A stretch of DNA of 64,000 bases from Alistipes sp. ZOR0009 (GTDB taxonomy: Bacteria; Bacteroidota; Bacteroidia; Bacteroidales; ZOR0009). The stretch spans positions 1 to 64,000 of the forward strand of contig NZ_JTLD01000009.1 in NCBI RefSeq assembly GCF_000798815.1, read 5' to 3'. Below the pieces are notes generated by a model. That model saw nothing but the letters and a program-made list of their open reading frames with translations, was not told where the DNA came from and ran no database searches. Position numbers and translations under genes: made by a program. Numbering within the stretch: position 1 is the first letter of the stretch; each line of letters starts with the position of its first letter. Of the stretch, positions 18,325 to 28,133 are shown in pieces.

Positions 18325-19071
18325 ATGAGAGTTAAATTGATTGTTTGGGTGTTGTTGTTCGCGATGACGGGTACTGCTCATGGGCAGCTGTTGAAGAAGT
18401 TGAAAAAAACAGCAAAAACCATAACATCAACTACTGCTAATGGGTCCTCTTCTGCTCTTTCCAATGCCGATTATGTAAAAGGGTTGAAGGAGGCCTTGAA
18501 TATTGCTGCGAATAATTCTGCGGTTACCGCATCGACCATTGATGGATTTAATAAAAATGTGGATATAAGAATTCCTTTTCCTCAAGATGCAATTGTTGTG
18601 AAAAACTATGCAGTTAAGATGGGGCTAAAGCCTCAGGTTGATGTTTTTGAGGAAAAGTTAAATAGGGCGGCAGAACTTGCAGCAAAAAAGGCTGCTCCGA
18701 TTTTCTTAAGTGCAATTCAGAGTATGAGTATCACTGATGCTACTGGTATTGCAATGGGAGAGAAAAATGCTGCAACGCAGTATTTGAGGAAGACATCGGG
18801 CGTCGAGCTAAGTAATCAGTTTAAGCCAATTGTTGCAGAGGCATTGGCTAGCGTTTCAATTGCAAAATATTGGAAACCTTTGGCTGACTCCTATAATAAG
18901 GTATCTCTTTTTATAGGGAAAGAGCAGGTTAATGCTAACTTGGAGGAGTATGTCACTAGCAAGGCGGTAGATGGACTGTTTCTTCTTGTAGAAAAGGAGG
19001 AGGCTAATATAAGGAAGGAGCCAGTTAAGTATGGTTCCGATTTGCTAAAAAAAATATTTACAACAAAATAA
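18325..19071 (+). CDS. DUF4197 exported protein
   Basis: A 248-residue protein with a signal peptide ending near AHGQ (residue 21). It then follows the DUF4197 pattern closely: YVKGLKEALNIAANN, VDIRIPFPQDA, LNRAAELAAKKAAPIFLSAI, MSITDATGIAMGEKNAATQ and QFKPIVAEAL. The family is all-helical with no known activity. It is placed 11 bases after hutI and 19 before ftcD, so it is part of the histidine-catabolic transcript, although a link to histidine is not established. Confidence 0.88.
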   Translation: MRVKLIVWVLLFAMTGTAHGQLLKKLKKTAKTITSTTANGSSSALSNADYVKGLKEALNIAANNSAVTASTIDGFNKNVDIRIPFPQDAIVVKNYAVKMGLKPQVDVFEEKLNRAAELAAKKAAPIFLSAIQSMSITDATGIAMGEKNAATQYLRKTSGVELSNQFKPIVAEALASVSIAKYWKPLADSYNKVSLFIGKEQVNANLEEYVTSKAVDGLFLLVEKEEANIRKEPVKYGSDLLKKIFTTK

Positions 19072-19090
19072 AACCCAAGACCTATCAATT

Positions 19091-20779
19091 ATGGAACAAA
19101 GGTTAATAGAATGCGTTCCCAACTTCTCAGAAGGGAATGATATGGCTATAATTAAGCAGATTACTGATCAAATCGAATCTGTTGATGGCGTTAAATTGTT
19201 GGACGTAGATCCAGGAAAAGCAACTAACCGTACGGTAGTTACCTTTGTTGGAACTCCAGAAGAGGTTTGCGAGGCAGCTTTTCGTGCCACCAAAAAGGCG
19301 AAAGAACTTATTGATATGAGCAAGCATCATGGTGCTCACCCTCGTTTTGGTGCTACGGATGTACTGCCACTAATTCCGGTTGCAAACATTACAATGGAAG
19401 AGGTCGTTGCTTATGCTCATAAGTTGGCTAAGCGTATTGGAGACGAACTTGATTACCCCGTTTATTGTTACGAAAATGCAGCGTTTGATGAAAAACGTCG
19501 TAATCTGGCGTATTGTCGTAGTGGAGAGTATGAAGCGCTTCCTGAAAAATTGACAAAACCAGAATGGAAACCCGATTTTGGTCCTGCTAAGTTTGTTGCT
19601 GAAACTGGTGCGATTGCAGTTGGTGCTCGTAACTTCTTGATTGCTGTAAATTTCAACTTAAATACGACATCTACACGTCGCGCAAATGCGGTCGCTTTTG
19701 ATGTGCGTGAAAAGGGGCGTCCTGTAAGAGAAGGGAACCCTGTTACAGGTAAGAAAAAGTTAGATGAGAATGGAAAAGAAATATGGACCCCAGGTACTCT
19801 AAAAGGAACCAAGGCTATTGGTTGGTTTATCGACGAGTATGGAGTTGCTCAGGTTTCAATGAATATTACAGACATTAACCAAACGCCTTTACATGTTGCT
19901 TTCGAAGAAGTTAAAAGGAAAGCAGATGCACGTGGTTTGAGGGTTACTGGAACTGAAATTGTTGGTCTAGTTCCTGCTAGCGTGATTATGGATGCTGGGA
20001 AATACTTTCTTGCTAAGCAGCAACGCTCTGCTGGTATTGCAGATGAAGAGATAATAAAGATTGCCATAAAATCGATGGGGCTTGATGAACTTTATCCTTT
20101 TGAACCTAACAAAAAAATTGTAGAGGAAATGATAAAGGATGAAAAGAAGCAGCTAATTGATCTAACAGTGACAGGCTTTGCGATCGAGACTGCTTCTGAA
20201 TCGCCTGCACCTGGTGGCGGATCTATTGCGGCTTACATGGGGGCTCTAGGTGCAGCATTAGGAACTATGGTTGCCAACCTTTCTGCTCACAAACCAGGCT
20301 GGGACGACCGATGGGAGGAATACTCAAAGGTAGCAGAGCAGGGGAAATCCTATATGGATCAACTTTTAAGGATGGTTGATGAAGACACCAACGCATTCAA
20401 CAAAATTATGGATGCTCTGTCTTTGCCCAAGAAGACTGATGAGGAAAAAAATGCAAGAAAGAAGGCTATCCAAGATGCCACAAGGTATGCGACAGAAGTG
20501 CCCTATAAGACGATGCTACTTTGCTATGATTCTATGCAGGTTATGTTAGAAATGGCAAAAAAAGGAAATCCAAATTCGGTTTCAGACGCAGGAGTTGGAG
20601 CATTAGCCGCTCGTAGCGGAGTATATGGTGCTTATCTTAACGTTTGTATTAATGCCAAAGGTTTGGAAGATCAAAAGTTCGCTAGCGAAATTCTTGAAAA
20701 TGCCAATGGTTTACTAACAAAAACGATTTGTCTAGAACAAGAGATCCTTCGGATTGTAATGGAAATAATCAATAAGTAG
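19091..20779 (+). CDS. ftcD: Bifunctional glutamate formimidoyltransferase / formiminotetrahydrofolate cyclodeaminase
   Basis: A 562-residue fusion. Residues 1 to about 330 are the formiminotransferase, with CVPNFSEGND (8-17) and the catalytic HHGAHPRFG (79-87). It moves the formimino group from N-formiminoglutamate to tetrahydrofolate. Residues about 350-562 are the all-helical cyclodeaminase (ESPAPGGGSIAAYMGALG), which releases ammonia to give 5,10-methenyl-THF. The fusion resembles the animal enzyme. It closes the pathway begun by hutI and feeds one-carbon metabolism. Confidence 0.95.
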   Translation: MEQRLIECVPNFSEGNDMAIIKQITDQIESVDGVKLLDVDPGKATNRTVVTFVGTPEEVCEAAFRATKKAKELIDMSKHHGAHPRFGATDVLPLIPVANITMEEVVAYAHKLAKRIGDELDYPVYCYENAAFDEKRRNLAYCRSGEYEALPEKLTKPEWKPDFGPAKFVAETGAIAVGARNFLIAVNFNLNTTSTRRANAVAFDVREKGRPVREGNPVTGKKKLDENGKEIWTPGTLKGTKAIGWFIDEYGVAQVSMNITDINQTPLHVAFEEVKRKADARGLRVTGTEIVGLVPASVIMDAGKYFLAKQQRSAGIADEEIIKIAIKSMGLDELYPFEPNKKIVEEMIKDEKKQLIDLTVTGFAIETASESPAPGGGSIAAYMGALGAALGTMVANLSAHKPGWDDRWEEYSKVAEQGKSYMDQLLRMVDEDTNAFNKIMDALSLPKKTDEEKNARKKAIQDATRYATEVPYKTMLLCYDSMQVMLEMAKKGNPNSVSDAGVGALAARSGVYGAYLNVCINAKGLEDQKFASEILENANGLLTKTICLEQEILRIVMEIINK

Positions 20780-20796
20780 TATAATCAATAAAGTTG

Positions 20797-20827
20797 AAAA
20801 GGCTTTACCAGTTCGGTAAAGCCTTTT
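20797..20827 (+). terminator. Intrinsic terminator after ftcD
   Basis: AAAAGGCTTTACC pairs with GGTAAAGCCTTTT across a 5-nt loop and continues into a T-run. Confidence 0.92.
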
Positions 20828-20948
20828 TTGCGTTTTGTAATTAGGAAATGTGTTAAAAATGGCACTGCCTGAAAAAATAATAATTTAATATTTGTTTTTA
20901 AAAATAAATTAAATGTACATTGCAACTGTTAAACTAATTTTCTAATGT

Positions 20949-23900
20949 ATGAAACGAATAAAGCTGCTATTGCTGTCGGCTTTCGTTTGTCTTGGGCTAT
21001 CCAATGCTTTGGCCCAAACGAAAGTTGCAGGACTGGTTACAAGTTCTGAAGATGGTCAACCAATTCCAGGTGTGACTATAATCGTAAAAGGTATTTCAGG
21101 TGTTGGTACTACCACTAATATTGATGGTAAGTACTCCATTAGTGTTCCTGCTTCAGGAAAAACTCTTGTGTTTAGTTATATAGGCTTTGTAACACAGGAG
21201 ATTGCTTTACAAGGGAAAACAGCTGTAAATGTTGTTTTAATTCCAGATTCAAAAAAATTGGATGAGGTTGTTGTAACCGCAATGGGGATTAAAATGAGTA
21301 AAGATAAGACTGGAACTTCTGTTACTTCTGTAAAATCAGACAAATTGGATAGAACGGGCGAAACGGGAGTAATTCAAAGTCTTTCTGGTAAATCTTCAGG
21401 GTTGCAAATTGTTCGCAGTTCTGGAGAACCTGGTGCTGGTGCTTACATGCAAATCAGAGGGCAAAATACAATTACAGGGAATATACAGCCTTTAGTGATT
21501 GTTGATGGAGTACCTGTTACTTCAGGAGAACAAGGCGGAGGTGCTATAGATGGAGTTACTCAGCAATCGAGGCTAAATGATATAAATGCAAATGATATTG
21601 AATCAGTAGAAGTGCTAAAAGGGGCTTCGGCTGCCGCTGTTTGGGGAACAAGAGCGGCAAATGGAGTTATCATCATAACTACTAAGAGTGGTAAAAGCCA
21701 AAAATCGAAACCAGTCGTAGATTTTTACGCCAGTCTAACGCTTGATAAGATCAATGTTGAATGGGATAAGCAGGATAAGTTTGGTCAAGGGAAAGATGGA
21801 AAATGGAATCCTTCAAAAGGTGAGAGTTGGGGTGATAAAATTGCTGCACGAGCAGGAGGAGAAGATATCGTAAATAAAACAGGAGAGTATTTTTTGACAC
21901 CTGATGGAACTAAAATTTATCCGATTGTTACAAAACAATCAAAAAATACTTACAACAATGTAAATAGAGATCAGGTTTTTCAGAATGGTATTGCAAAAGA
22001 ATTTGGGGCTTCTGTTTCTATGGGAGATGAAACTGGCTCTGCATTTATTAGTATCGCCAATTTAAATCAGGAAGGTGTTATAAAGTCTTCAGATTATGAC
22101 AGAACAAATGTTCGTTTTAACTTAAAGAAGAATTTGAGTAGCACAATAAAGGCAAAATTAAATACCTATTATACAAAGGTAAAGAGTAATCGAATACAAA
22201 AAGGTTCAAACCCAGATGGGCTATATCTTGGATACTTACGCACGTCTCCTGATTTTGATAATACCTATTATAAAGGAACGTATGTGAATAGTAATGGATT
22301 ATTGTTTCTAAATAGTCAGCGTTCCTATCGAAATTATCTGGGATCAGCGGCTCCTGCATACAATAATCCAGGTTGGACAATTAATGAACAGTTGAATAAT
22401 TCAACAGTTGATCGATTTTTAATTAACCCAGAATTGAATATAGATATTTTTAAAAATTTAACATTAACCGCAAGGTATGGGCTTGATATATCTTTAGATA
22501 AGCGTGAAACTTTTTTCCCAAAGAACTCGGCCTCTGAACGTCAGTCTGGGTATTATTCTGAAGACCATTTATTTACAAAGGAACAGACTGCGGAGGTTTT
22601 TTTGAGAGGGTTTAGGCAGTTCTCTAAAGACTTTGCTTTGACGACAATTTTGGGAGGACAGTTGAATGATAGATACTACAATACAATAACTGGTGAATAT
22701 TCAAATTATATAAACTACTTAGATCCTAGAAAATTTATTTATGATCAAGCAACAAGTGACTCGAAAAATCCATATAACTATTTATCTCACAAAAAAATGT
22801 TAGGGGGATATTTGGTTATAAATGCAGATATATTCGATCAAGTATTTGCGGAGTTTACAACTAGGATTGAGAGATCTAACTCTTACGATGGAACTTTATT
22901 TTATCCATCAGGATCTTTAGCATGGCAATTCACCAAATTTACAGGTACTAATAAGGTGCTTTCATTTGGGAAATTGAGGGTGTCCTATGGAACTGTTGGT
23001 ATTGAACCTCCTTTATATATAACATCTGACGATTATTTGGCCGGTTATGTAGAATCTGGATGGGGTGAAAAGTTGAACTCGACATATTTTGGAGGACACT
23101 TTAGAAGAAGTGGTGTCAGAGGTAATCCTAATATTAAGCCAGAAAAAAAGCAAGAAGTTGAATTCGGGACTGATTTAAGATTTTTGAATGATCGCATTTC
23201 TTTAAGTGGTTCGCTTTATTTCAATAAGACAACGGATGTAATATTTTCTATAGACAAACCAGCTTCTAGTGGTTATAGTAGTGTAATTTCTAATGCAGGG
23301 GAGATTACCAATAAGGGGATAGAGTTGGATATAAATGGAGATCTTCTTAAAACTAATGATTTAACATTAAACATAATGGCTAACTGGTCCACCAACAAAA
23401 ATAAAGTTAAGTTGGCAGGAGGTGTTCAATCTGTTTTCTTGGATGGATTTACAGGAACTTCTTCTAGGGCAGTAGATGGAGAGCCATTAGGAACTTTGTG
23501 GGGCGGAAAATGGGCTAGAAATGACAATGGAAGTTTAAAGTTGGATTCTAAAGGTTTCCCATATGCTGCAGAGAAGGAAGGAATACTTGGCGATCCTAAT
23601 CCTGATTGGAGAGGTGGCATTGGCGCAAGATTAAACTACAAGGGGTTAACTTTTAGTTTCTTATTTGAGCGGTCTCAAGGCGGAGATATGTGGGCTGGAA
23701 CTTATGGCGTGTTGAATCACTTTGGGATAAACCCAGAAACCGCAAATGAGGTTACTTTGAGCAAGGATGTTGTTAATGCAATTGGTAATGTAGTGCCGAA
23801 AGGAAGTACTGTTCGTGGTAACTTAGTCAATTTTGGAGCAGGCGAAGTTCTTTTGGATCAAAATTGGTATCAGACAAACGGAGGTGGTTTTGGGCCTGTT

Positions 23901-24164
23901 GCTGAACAATTTGTTGTTGATGCAACATGGACTCGTTTGCGAGAAGTTAGCCTCTCCTATGCACTGCCATCTAAGTTGCTTAGTAAAATAAAGGTAAGGA
24001 GTGTAGAGTTAGGAGTTGTAGGACGTAACTTGTTCTTATGGACAGATTTTAAAGGTGTTGACCCTGAAACTAATTTAACAGGTACAACAAACGGACGTGG
24101 GCTTGATTATTTTAACAATCCAGGCACTAAAGCTTTCGTATTTTCTGTAAAACTTGGTTTTTAA
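20949..24164 (+). CDS. SusC/RagA-family TonB-linked outer-membrane transporter
   Basis: A 1071-residue receptor: signal peptide to about residue 22 (LSNALAQ), carboxypeptidase-regulatory-like domain (about 25-105, PIPGVTIIVKG), the SusC signature LDEVVVTAMGIK, plug (about 130-240, with MQIRGQNTITGN and PLVIVDGVPV) and a long barrel ending KAFVFSVKLGF. It works with the SusD-type lipoprotein gene 17 bases downstream. No glycoside hydrolase, sensor or sigma factor is adjacent, so the cargo is unknown. Closeness to histidine catabolic genes makes a peptide cargo conceivable, but that is speculation. Confidence 0.95.
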   Translation: MKRIKLLLLSAFVCLGLSNALAQTKVAGLVTSSEDGQPIPGVTIIVKGISGVGTTTNIDGKYSISVPASGKTLVFSYIGFVTQEIALQGKTAVNVVLIPDSKKLDEVVVTAMGIKMSKDKTGTSVTSVKSDKLDRTGETGVIQSLSGKSSGLQIVRSSGEPGAGAYMQIRGQNTITGNIQPLVIVDGVPVTSGEQGGGAIDGVTQQSRLNDINANDIESVEVLKGASAAAVWGTRAANGVIIITTKSGKSQKSKPVVDFYASLTLDKINVEWDKQDKFGQGKDGKWNPSKGESWGDKIAARAGGEDIVNKTGEYFLTPDGTKIYPIVTKQSKNTYNNVNRDQVFQNGIAKEFGASVSMGDETGSAFISIANLNQEGVIKSSDYDRTNVRFNLKKNLSSTIKAKLNTYYTKVKSNRIQKGSNPDGLYLGYLRTSPDFDNTYYKGTYVNSNGLLFLNSQRSYRNYLGSAAPAYNNPGWTINEQLNNSTVDRFLINPELNIDIFKNLTLTARYGLDISLDKRETFFPKNSASERQSGYYSEDHLFTKEQTAEVFLRGFRQFSKDFALTTILGGQLNDRYYNTITGEYSNYINYLDPRKFIYDQATSDSKNPYNYLSHKKMLGGYLVINADIFDQVFAEFTTRIERSNSYDGTLFYPSGSLAWQFTKFTGTNKVLSFGKLRVSYGTVGIEPPLYITSDDYLAGYVESGWGEKLNSTYFGGHFRRSGVRGNPNIKPEKKQEVEFGTDLRFLNDRISLSGSLYFNKTTDVIFSIDKPASSGYSSVISNAGEITNKGIELDINGDLLKTNDLTLNIMANWSTNKNKVKLAGGVQSVFLDGFTGTSSRAVDGEPLGTLWGGKWARNDNGSLKLDSKGFPYAAEKEGILGDPNPDWRGGIGARLNYKGLTFSFLFERSQGGDMWAGTYGVLNHFGINPETANEVTLSKDVVNAIGNVVPKGSTVRGNLVNFGAGEVLLDQNWYQTNGGGFGPVAEQFVVDATWTRLREVSLSYALPSKLLSKIKVRSVELGVVGRNLFLWTDFKGVDPETNLTGTTNGRGLDYFNNPGTKAFVFSVKLGF

Positions 24165-24181
24165 TGTAAAAAGCGATAAAA

Positions 24182-25591
24182 ATGAAGAAGATATTAATTT
24201 ATACTTTGGCCATACTATCCTTAGCAGTAGTCAACCAATCATGTAGTTATGTCGATCTTGAGACCGAAGATCCTAATAACTTTACCGACGCGCCTTCTGA
24301 ATTAATGATAAATCAACCATTACTGTCCTTATGTTTGGTTCAGGAGGGTGACTTGGCTCGAATTACAGGTATTTTTTCTAATCAGTTTACAGGTGCTGAT
24401 CGTCAATATTTATCATTGAATCAGTATATAACGACTACTGGTGATTATGACAATATTTGGGCAACTCTTTATGTGGATGGTGTTGCTCAATGTAAAATCA
24501 TAGAGCAAAAGGCTGCCACTCTAAATTTAAAGAAACTTCAAGGGGTCGCAAAAATTGTTCGTGCATATTTAATTGGAACAGCGGCGGATTTGTGGGGAGA
24601 TGTTCCTTATACCGAGGCCGCAAATGATTTGAAATATCCAATGCCAAAATACGATAATCAGGTTAGTGTGTATGATTCCGTGCAAGTCCTTTTGGATAAA
24701 GCAATTGATTTGTATAAAGTTGGTGCAGACAGTGACAATGGGAAGGTTTACGGTAATTTAACTTTGGATGAGTCAGTGTTGAAGCAGTTCGATTGGCTAA
24801 ATGTTGCTTATAGTTTAAAGGCTCGTTACTTTTTGCATGCCAAAAACTATCAAAAAGCATTAGATAATGCATTGAAAGGAATTGGAAAACCAGAGCAAAG
24901 TTGGATTTTTAATCATGACGATAAAGGCAACTATTCTGATGGCAAATTTAACTTGTTTTATAGCTTTTTGGAATGGAATAGAGGCGGTTATTTAAATGCT
25001 GATGATGCCTACCTTCCTCGTATTTTGGATTCAGGAGAGAGTACTTATAGAGGAAATGCTAAGACTAATGAGGCTGCTAGATTTAAGTATTATTTTCTAA
25101 GCGGAGGTGATGCTGTTTATGCAAGTCTCTATGATCCAAATATGTCGGATGGGATATTTGCGGTTAATTCTGGCTATACCCTTTTAAGTTATGCAGAAAC
25201 TCGTTTAATTGAGGCAGAATGCTATTTGCGTATAGCAGTTCCTAATAAGCAGGCTGCTCTAAATGCTCTTAATCAGGTGAGACAAGCACTTAATACTTAT
25301 TATGGAGGTAATTTTTATCAAGATTATGTTGATTCCGATTTTTTAACTAATAGTGATTTGTTAAAGGAGATCCTTTTGGAGAAATATATATCATTATTTG
25401 GACAAATAGAGGTTTACAATGATTTGCGACGTTCTAATAATTTAATAGGAGTTCCATTAAAAAAGGGAGCCGTTTTAAATAAAATTCCAGAGAGATTGTT
25501 GTATCCTCAAACAGAAGTGGGGGCTAATAAAAATATGCCTGCAATACAAAGTATTGATAAACCAACAAGGGTTAATGGTGGAAATAGTTAG
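24182..25591 (+). CDS. SusD/RagB-family surface lipoprotein
   Basis: A 469-residue lipoprotein with lipid cysteine at residue 21 (VVNQSC). The helical TPR-like scaffold is evident (GVAKIVRAYLIGTAADLWGD, SVYDSVQVLLDKAIDLYK, LLSYAETRLIEAECYLRIA, EILLEKYISLFGQIEVYNDL). This is closest to the SusD-like_2 subgroup. It would form the substrate-capturing lid over the SusC-type transporter encoded just upstream. The pair ends in two hairpins. Confidence 0.93.
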   Translation: MKKILIYTLAILSLAVVNQSCSYVDLETEDPNNFTDAPSELMINQPLLSLCLVQEGDLARITGIFSNQFTGADRQYLSLNQYITTTGDYDNIWATLYVDGVAQCKIIEQKAATLNLKKLQGVAKIVRAYLIGTAADLWGDVPYTEAANDLKYPMPKYDNQVSVYDSVQVLLDKAIDLYKVGADSDNGKVYGNLTLDESVLKQFDWLNVAYSLKARYFLHAKNYQKALDNALKGIGKPEQSWIFNHDDKGNYSDGKFNLFYSFLEWNRGGYLNADDAYLPRILDSGESTYRGNAKTNEAARFKYYFLSGGDAVYASLYDPNMSDGIFAVNSGYTLLSYAETRLIEAECYLRIAVPNKQAALNALNQVRQALNTYYGGNFYQDYVDSDFLTNSDLLKEILLEKYISLFGQIEVYNDLRRSNNLIGVPLKKGAVLNKIPERLLYPQTEVGANKNMPAIQSIDKPTRVNGGNS

Positions 25592-25618
25592 TATTTAGGT
25601 TTGTATAGCAGTTTGTTA

Positions 25619-25652
25619 GAGAGGGGGAGGTCGAGAGGCCTGCCCCTCTTGT
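25619..25652 (+). terminator. First hairpin after susD-like gene
   Basis: GAGGGG near 25621 pairs with CCCCTC near 25643-25648, with inner AGG/CCT pairing, followed by a short T-rich tail. Confidence 0.6.
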
Positions 25653-25664
25653 TTACTAATAGCC

Positions 25665-25703
25665 AACAAAAAAGGTGAACCTAAAGTGTTCACCTTTTTT
25701 GTT
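25665..25703. terminator. Bidirectional terminator
   Basis: Perfect 16-bp stem AACAAAAAAGGTGAAC with loop CTAAAGT and the complementary arm, with A and T runs at both ends. It separates the plus-strand susCD operon from the minus-strand DUF3276 gene. Confidence 0.92.
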
Positions 25704-25715
25704 GATATCCTTTAA

Positions 25716-26081
25716 TTATTTGTCTAAATCTTCAAAATTAAGGATTGGTGTGAGGTTTTCTTGATTTTTATCATCGTCAAATAGTAGTGATGACGAGAGT
25801 TCTGGTTGCGTCCCTTTTACAAAATCAACAGTATTGTTTATTGCTGTAATGAACTTGTCAAAATCTTCTTTGTAAAGGTACAGATGGTGCTTTTCGTAAA
25901 CAAACTGCCCATTTCTGAGCAGCCTCTTCTTGCTTTCTGTAATGGTGATGTAGTACTCACTACTTTTCATCTTCTTTACATCAAAAAAATAAGTCCGTTT
26001 CCCTGCTCTAAAAGATTCTGTATAAATTTCTTCTTTTTCGATAGGGTTAGTTTCATTAATTAAAGAATCAAATTCATTCAT
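25716..26081 (-). CDS. DUF3276 / PUR-domain nucleic-acid-binding protein
   Basis: A 121-residue protein. Residues about 18-90 follow the DUF3276 pattern: ESFRAGKRTYFFDVKKMKSS, YYITITESKKR and LYLYKEDFDKF. This family has a PUR-type fold that binds single-stranded DNA or RNA in Bacteroidota and spirochetes. The Asp/Glu-rich C-terminal tail is unstructured. Monocistronic, flanked by a strong bidirectional terminator. Its exact cellular target is unknown. Confidence 0.85.
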   Translation of the reverse strand: MNEFDSLINETNPIEKEEIYTESFRAGKRTYFFDVKKMKSSEYYITITESKKRLLRNGQFVYEKHHLYLYKEDFDKFITAINNTVDFVKGTQPELSSSLLFDDDKNQENLTPILNFEDLDK

Positions 26082-26397
26082 TTATTTTCCCCCAAAAAAT
26101 TATTTTCAACACTTTACAAATTTAACAAAAATATCTATGTTAAATCTGGTTAATCCTTTTTTTTGGTCATAGGTATGACTTTTTATGAAAAGTGGATGGT
26201 GTTTTTTAATACGCTCGGAGTTGCGCATCCTTACTTTAGCAAGTAACCTGTTTTTGTATGTTTGATAGCTGGCTATTTTTGTTCTCCGTATTTTTGTTGT
26301 GCAGAAATATTTCACGTATTTTGATTAAATGAATTTGTAATTGCTGCTTCAAAAAAATACCTTTGTAGGCTAGTTTTAAAAAACGTTCTTTATAATC
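26082..26397. other. Divergent intergenic region
   Basis: About 316 AT-rich bases between the divergent DUF3276 and nusB genes. Apart from the nusB promoter at its right end, I see no gene or strong hairpin. Confidence 0.5.
26334..26365 (+). promoter_or_regulatory. nusB operon promoter, -33 and -7 boxes
   Basis: TTTG at 26334-26337 and TACCTTTG at 26358-26365 are spaced by 20 bases, matching both halves of the Bacteroidota primary promoter. The -7 box is 32 bases before the nusB start. Confidence 0.75.
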
Positions 26398-27363
26398 ATG
26401 GTAAGCAGAAGACTACTTCGGATTAAAATTTTAAAAGCGCTCTACGGTCATTTCAAAAGTGGTGACAAGACTATTAATGCCTCTGAAAAGGAACTATTCC
26501 AAAGCATTGAGAAGACCTACGACCTTTATCATTACATAATGCAGCTCCTTGTCGAGGTTGCTGATTATGCTCAGTCAAGAATTGACATTGGAAAGCAGAA
26601 GTATCTTCCTTCACCTGAAGAAAAAAATCCTAATACAAAATTTGTTGACAATATTATAATTGGTCAACTTCGCCGAAACGAGCAGCTCAACAAGCGGTTG
26701 CACCAAAACTCATTATCGTGGGAGAATAATCCTGAATTAATAAAGAAACTTTACATGAATATGCTTTCAAAGCCTTACTATAAAGCTTATATGGCTGATT
26801 CTAGTAGGAGTTTTGAGCAAGATCAAGCATTTGCCTTGGAGTTTTTTTGGAATGAAATAGAGGATTTCGAAGATTTGTATCAAATTTTAGAGGATCAGTC
26901 AATTTATTGGATTGATGATGTTGAGTTTGAGCTAGGAATGATCATCAAAACAATAAAGAAATTTAAGGAAGATCAGCCTTCTTATGCCTCTTTGATGCCT
27001 TTGTATAAGGACAATGCGGATTATGAATTTACAAAGCGTTTGTTTAGAAAAGCAACGGTTAACCACTTAGAGTACAGACAAATTGTTGATGAGTATACAA
27101 GCAACTGGGATGTAGATCGTATTGCCTATATGGATATCCTTATCATGATTGAGGCGATTGCCGAAATGATTGAGTTTAAGGAGATGCCTATTAAAATTTC
27201 GATGAATGAGTTTATTGAACTTTCGAAGTTATTCAGTACGCCAAATAGCAGTACATTTGTTAATGGAGTACTCGATAAGGTCGTGAAATCGCTGACAGAA
27301 AAAGGTATTATTGTAAAGGAAGGCTTAGGTCTTGTCGAGCCTGAAGTTCAGGAGGAGGAGTAA
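26398..27363 (+). CDS. nusB: Transcription antitermination factor NusB, long form
   Basis: A 321-residue protein, about twice the length of E. coli NusB. It starts with SRRLLRIKILKALYGHF, the N-terminal helix of the NusB fold. Residues about 185-305 hold the remaining conserved helices (FTKRLFRKATVNH, VDRIAYMDILIMIEAIAEM, NEFIELSKLFSTPNSSTFVNGVLD). The middle insertion of about 120 residues is helical and acidic and recalls the long NusB form seen in Bacteroidota. NusB joins NusE and boxA RNA in rRNA antitermination. Its stop overlaps the next start by one base. Confidence 0.9.
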   Translation: MVSRRLLRIKILKALYGHFKSGDKTINASEKELFQSIEKTYDLYHYIMQLLVEVADYAQSRIDIGKQKYLPSPEEKNPNTKFVDNIIIGQLRRNEQLNKRLHQNSLSWENNPELIKKLYMNMLSKPYYKAYMADSSRSFEQDQAFALEFFWNEIEDFEDLYQILEDQSIYWIDDVEFELGMIIKTIKKFKEDQPSYASLMPLYKDNADYEFTKRLFRKATVNHLEYRQIVDEYTSNWDVDRIAYMDILIMIEAIAEMIEFKEMPIKISMNEFIELSKLFSTPNSSTFVNGVLDKVVKSLTEKGIIVKEGLGLVEPEVQEEE

Positions 27364-27776
27364 TGAGGCTTTTTCTATTCGCTTGTGCTGCTGTTTTTCT
27401 GTTTTCTTGCGGAGGTAAGAATGCGGAAAAACAACCCTCCAATGTTGGTCGTTCTGGAAATCAGGAATGTGCAATGATGAAATTTGAACAAACGTCTTCC
27501 GATTTTGGAGAAGTTGCGCAAGGTGAGAAAGTCGTTCTTTTTTATACCTTTGAAAACGCAGGTGGGAGTGATTTGGTAATATATGAAGCAATTCCATCAT
27601 GTGGGTGTACATCTCCTAAATTTGATGAATCGCCAGTAAAACCAGGCGAAAAAAGGACTGTCGAAGTCACTTTTGATTCGGATGGATGGAGCGGGAAGCA
27701 GCAAAAGTCTATTACATTTAAGACCAATGGTGTTCCTGATTACACCACTATTTTACTTTCGGGTACCGTAAACTAG
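27363..27776 (+). CDS. DUF1573 lipoprotein
   Basis: A 137-residue lipoprotein with lipid cysteine at residue 16 (FLFSCGG). The rest is one DUF1573 immunoglobulin-like domain: TSSDFGEVAQGEKVVLFYTF, SCGCTSPKFDESPVKPGE and ILLSGTVN. The CGC stretch is characteristic. The function of the family is unknown. ATG overlaps the nusB stop (TAATG), so translation is coupled. Confidence 0.9.
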   Translation: MRLFLFACAAVFLFSCGGKNAEKQPSNVGRSGNQECAMMKFEQTSSDFGEVAQGEKVVLFYTFENAGGSDLVIYEAIPSCGCTSPKFDESPVKPGEKRTVEVTFDSDGWSGKQQKSITFKTNGVPDYTTILLSGTVN

Positions 27777-27798
27777 TTTTAAATAAAACAATACTTAG

Positions 27799-28116
27799 AT
27801 GACAAACTCGTTTTTACTACTTCAAGCAGCACCTCAGTCGGGTGGTGGTATTAGTATGCTTATAATGATGGTTCTTATCATTGTTGTAATGTACTTTTTC
27901 ATGATTCGTCCTCAACAAAAGAAGCAAAAGGAGCTTGCAAAGTTCCGTAGTAGCCTTCAAAAAGGAGATAAGATTGTTACTATTGGTGGAATTTACGGAA
28001 AGATCGCTGATATTAACGATCAGTATGTTACTGTTGAAGTTGGTGGTGATGTAAGAATTAAATTTGACAAGTCTGCGATCCTTAAGGATATGAGCGATGC
28101 TCCTCAGTCTCGTTAA
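27799..28116 (+). CDS. yajC: Preprotein translocase subunit YajC
   Basis: A 105-residue protein with one membrane span (MLIMMVLIIVVMYFFM), then the family motif IRPQQKKQKE, and a small beta domain (GDKIVTIGGIYGKI). It works with SecDF at the Sec translocon in the inner membrane. The gene order nusB-DUF1573-yajC is one transcript here, ended by a hairpin at 28134. Confidence 0.95.
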   Translation: MTNSFLLLQAAPQSGGGISMLIMMVLIIVVMYFFMIRPQQKKQKELAKFRSSLQKGDKIVTIGGIYGKIADINDQYVTVEVGGDVRIKFDKSAILKDMSDAPQSR

Positions 28117-28133
28117 CCGATAAACTTATTTTT

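Noticed and set aside
22117-22380. Minus-strand frame within the SusC gene
   Set aside because: Shadow of the coding sequence with no start context or family.
26148-26165. T-rich stretch as a terminator
   Set aside because: No stem precedes it on either strand.
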